DNA from: Candidatus Bathyarchaeota archaeon
Lineage (GTDB): Archaea; Thermoproteota; Bathyarchaeia; Bathyarchaeales; Bathyarchaeaceae
Length of the DNA: 6,673 nt
Reading direction: 5' to 3'
NCBI GenBank assembly: GCA_029879825.1
Contig: JAOUPL010000064.1
Location: 1-6,673, forward strand
Shown piece by piece: positions 5,667 through 6,673 of this stretch. The position numbers and the translations under genes were made by a program. Numbering within the stretch: the first letter of the stretch is position 1; each line of letters opens with the position of its first letter. The notes under the pieces are model-generated. The model was not told where the DNA came from, searched no databases, and was given only the letters and a program-made list of their open reading frames with translations.

Positions 5667-6673
5667 TTACTCTGTCCTTTTTCTAATCAATCTGAGTAGG
5701 AGCGTTGGGTCTGGGATCCTCGTCTCCTTCCATCCTTTCTCCTCGAGAATCCTGAGGATTTCATCTTTCATGGTGATGGGTATGTCGGCTTTGTTTCGGA
5801 CGAAGATTTGTATGTCGTCAGGCATGACGCCGTAGAGGCGCTTGTGTAGGTCGATATAGTGGGTTAACTTTATGGCGCGACCCTTCGTAGTGTCGTTTGG
5901 TCTCATGCAAAACTTCGCTATCAACACCATAGCTTCTTCTTTTGTTTCAGCCACCGTGAAGAGATGCTCAGGAGCTGGACCTCCATAGACTTTGTCGCCG
6001 GTTCTGGCGTCGTACACATACCAGTCCTCTTCATTGTCTTTTCTCCCAAGAAGCGTGCGTCGATACTTGGATCCGTGGGGGCCAACGATCACGGGCACGC
6101 CAAGCCTCCAGAAGCCAGAGGCTATTGACGCAGCCTTCTGAGACATAGCGCCCCAAGCGAGTCCCACCGCTCCCACTCTGTTGTGGATGTAATCAGCGAT
6201 TTCCTCGTAGTTGGCCCGTAGTTTTCTTTTTGCGAAGATGCTTGCAATTTTGATGGCTGCTCCGGCTATGTGGGGGTTGGAGACGCATGAACCAACGTTG
6301 ATGATGCCGCCAGCCTCAAAGGCACCCGTATATTTCTCGTATAAAGTCTTTCCCTCTTCATCCTTAACCATGGCTATGGACATGGCTGCGCATCCCGAGG
6401 TGAGAACGATAAACCTACGCTTCGCGAACTCCTCAGCGATCTCTGCAACCTCCTTTCCACCGTGAGGGTAGTTAGCGCATCCAACTATGGCCACTACTCC
6501 CGGGATTTCGCCGAGAACTATGGGTCCACCAACTTCCCTTATCTCTACGTCTTGGATGGCACCCCGTCCAACCCGCATCTTAAACTTCTCTTCCCACAAG
6601 TTCCCTTCTCCCGCTTTTATCATGAAGCTGTGGAGGGGGAAGTCGTTGGGGCAAGCGCTGTCACAACGGGCGC
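5667..6673 (-). CDS. cdhA: CO dehydrogenase / acetyl-CoA decarbonylase-synthase alpha subunit, C-terminal part
   Basis: Alpha subunit of the archaeal ACDS complex, which interconverts CO2 and CO at a Ni-Fe-S C-cluster for the Wood-Ljungdahl pathway or acetate cleavage. About 335 residues are visible, and the 5' part lies beyond the right edge. The frame is open through 6673, so the ATG at 6623 is internal. Seen in order: the last two cysteines of a 4Fe-4S motif (ARCDSACPND, codons near 6665 and 6653), MRVGRG, GCANYPHG (Cys at 6479-6477), TSGCAAM (Cys at 6392-6390) and VGSCVSNPH (Cys at 6287-6285). These three cysteines match the C-terminal C-cluster ligands. WGAMSQKA follows, with the presumed catalytic lysine at 6137-6135, then PHGSKYRR and GRAIKLTHYIDLHK. 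The distal conserved residues appear intact. The next gene is COG1433, not cdhB. Confidence 0.96.
   Translation of the reverse strand, partial: ARCDSACPNDFPLHSFMIKAGEGNLWEEKFKMRVGRGAIQDVEIREVGGPIVLGEIPGVVAIVGCANYPHGGKEVAEIAEEFAKRRFIVLTSGCAAMSIAMVKDEEGKTLYEKYTGAFEAGGIINVGSCVSNPHIAGAAIKIASIFAKRKLRANYEEIADYIHNRVGAVGLAWGAMSQKAASIASGFWRLGVPVIVGPHGSKYRRTLLGRKDNEEDWYVYDARTGDKVYGGPAPEHLFTVAETKEEAMVLIAKFCMRPNDTTKGRAIKLTHYIDLHKRLYGVMPDDIQIFVRNKADIPITMKDEILRILEEKGWKETRIPDPTLLLRLIRKRTE

Noticed and set aside
6621..6623. ATG at 6623 as the true start of cdhA
   Set aside because: The frame stays open to the window edge and upstream codons encode the ferredoxin cysteines ARCDSACP expected in CdhA.

Overview
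All recognisable genes lie on the minus strand and read from right to left. The window looks archaeal. The right-hand gene is the alpha (CO dehydrogenase) subunit of the archaeal acetyl-CoA decarbonylase/synthase complex, a MinD-like ATPase pair carries inserted ferredoxin domains, and an AT-rich TATA-like element precedes the regulator gene. Strong Shine-Dalgarno sequences and short overlaps between genes suggest a translation-coupled, anaerobic archaeal genome. A lineage such as Bathyarchaeia or a related acetogenic or methanogenic group would fit, but the sequence alone does not settle it.

Right block (4269-6673). The 3' part of cdhA enters from the right edge. It is followed by two different small proteins of the NifX/NifB-type iron-molybdenum cofactor-binding family (COG1433, MTH1175-like) and an IscU/NifU-type scaffold with all three cluster cysteines. 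Spacing is 0-70 bp, so this is probably one transcript. The usual neighbour cdhB does not follow cdhA.

Middle block (2453-4152). Two tandem paralogous MinD/ParA-superfamily ATPases follow, each with two 4Fe-4S motifs inserted after the P-loop region. Their genes overlap by 7 bp. This family together with COG1433 proteins recalls the ORP (orange protein) complex of Desulfovibrio.

Left block (1-2369). A promoter region with two inverted repeats precedes a DtxR/IdeR-type metal-dependent repressor, then feoA and feoB (cut by the left edge). The three genes overlap by 1 and 4 bp and form a clear ferrous-iron uptake operon.

Together the window reads as an iron locus: regulated Fe(II) import (DtxR-FeoA-FeoB), Fe-S cluster assembly and ATP-driven cluster or metal handling (NifU-like, MinD pair, COG1433 carriers), and a major Ni-Fe-S enzyme (CdhA) that could be the customer. 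That functional link is inferred from gene order. The most notable details are probable non-canonical start codons in the right block, a dual-start COG1433 gene, and a cysteine-rich gate motif in FeoB.
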